Source: Nitrosopumilus sp. (GTDB lineage: Archaea; Thermoproteota; Nitrososphaeria; Nitrososphaerales; Nitrosopumilaceae). From it: 64,000 nucleotides of DNA. The DNA lies in contig JAOTWS010000001.1 of the NCBI GenBank assembly GCA_029862745.1, positions 62,001-126,000 of the forward strand, given 5' to 3'. Made by a program: the position numbers and the translations under genes. The notes beneath the pieces were generated by a model, which saw only the letters and a program-made list of their open reading frames with translations, searched no databases and was not told the origin of the DNA. Shown here piece after piece: positions 63,918 through 64,000 of the stretch. Numbering within the stretch: position 1 is the stretch's first letter; each line of letters opens with the position of its first letter.

Positions 63918-64000
63918 TCATTCTTGTAGGTTTGCCATTTTTTCATAATAGTACTCCTGTTTTTTAAGGTCTCTTTCGGAAATTATCCTACATTTTCTCA
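63918..64000 (-). CDS. Possible C-terminal end of a minus-strand gene
   Basis: A minus-strand frame enters from the right edge and ends at TGA 63918-63920: CRIISERDLKKQEYYYEKMA and NLQE. It has protein-like composition, but only about 27 residues are inside the window. No family assignment is possible. Confidence 0.3.
   Translation of the reverse strand, partial: RKCRIISERDLKKQEYYYEKMANLQE

Noticed and set aside
1-64000. tRNA or rRNA genes
   Set aside because: No GC-richer islands, GTTCRAATC T-loops or conserved rRNA stretches were seen. A few GGTTCAAATTTG-like sequences belong to the dispersed element and do not fold as tRNA.
1-64000. CRISPR array or insertion sequence
   Set aside because: No regularly spaced repeats of 25-40 bases and no transposase-like ORFs were found.

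Overview
The window is AT-rich (about one third G+C by eye) and archaeal. Markers include an aRF1 release factor with NIKS and GGQ motifs, ribosomal protein S26e, archaeal-type AspRS and ThrRS, PurP for purine synthesis, and promoters with a TATA box 20-35 bases upstream of the start codon and no ribosome binding site. Copper proteins (a two-domain multicopper oxidase with a C-terminal plastocyanin domain, and cupredoxins with PEFG-type C-termini), CbtAB cobalt uptake, FilR1/DUF1724-type regulators and many tiny zinc-ribbon proteins point to a marine or freshwater ammonia-oxidising thaumarchaeon of the Nitrosopumilus/Nitrosarchaeum type. No rRNA, tRNA, CRISPR array or intact insertion sequence was seen.

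Layout. 0-6 kb: gatCA (gatA cut by the left edge), small proteins, a PRC-barrel protein, a probably non-discriminating AspRS, and a rhodanese-rhodanese-metallo-beta-lactamase fusion. 6-8.7 kb: small ORFs and gene debris. 8.9-14.6 kb: purP, a phosphonate/phosphate-type ABC importer (phnDCE) behind two paralogous winged-helix regulators, and CbtAB. 15-30.7 kb: mostly housekeeping (DsbA-like protein, aRF1, HIT hydrolase, ThrRS, agmatinase-type ureohydrolase, CDP-alcohol transferase, S26e, PfkB kinase, NAD kinase fused to a winged helix, CTP synthase) with PEFG-anchored surface proteins and a probable b-type cytochrome. 30.8-36.6 kb: a compact trpEGDCBA operon without trpF. 36.7-41.2 kb: a small zinc protein, a stand-alone voltage-sensor-like protein, a small membrane protein divergent from the copper oxidase, a regulator broken at an A9 tract, and a nitroreductase.

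41-64 kb is looser and accessory. It holds a 5'-nucleotidase-like protein, tiny zinc proteins, several visibly broken genes (cyclase fragment, matrixin-like protease, others), an MrfA/Hrq1-like helicase, long gene-poor gaps, Hsp20 with a partner membrane peptide, a flavoprotein/HAD pair, a membrane-fused spermidine-synthase-like protein, and an MGME1-like nuclease. Two ORFs here are interrupted only by in-frame TAG codons (two in a Met-rich protein at 56440-57108, one in a Cys/His-rich protein at 63254-63556). Decay is the simplest explanation because other broken ORFs nearby carry TAA, TGA and frameshifts, but these two loci are the most worthwhile to test.

Other notable items are the S4-like lysine ladder (37110-37535), a two-copy intergenic element (25285-25432 and about 60818-60933), inverted repeats in the copper-oxidase and hsp20 promoters, and a paralogous pair of small membrane proteins sharing KMVHAPFKKVV.
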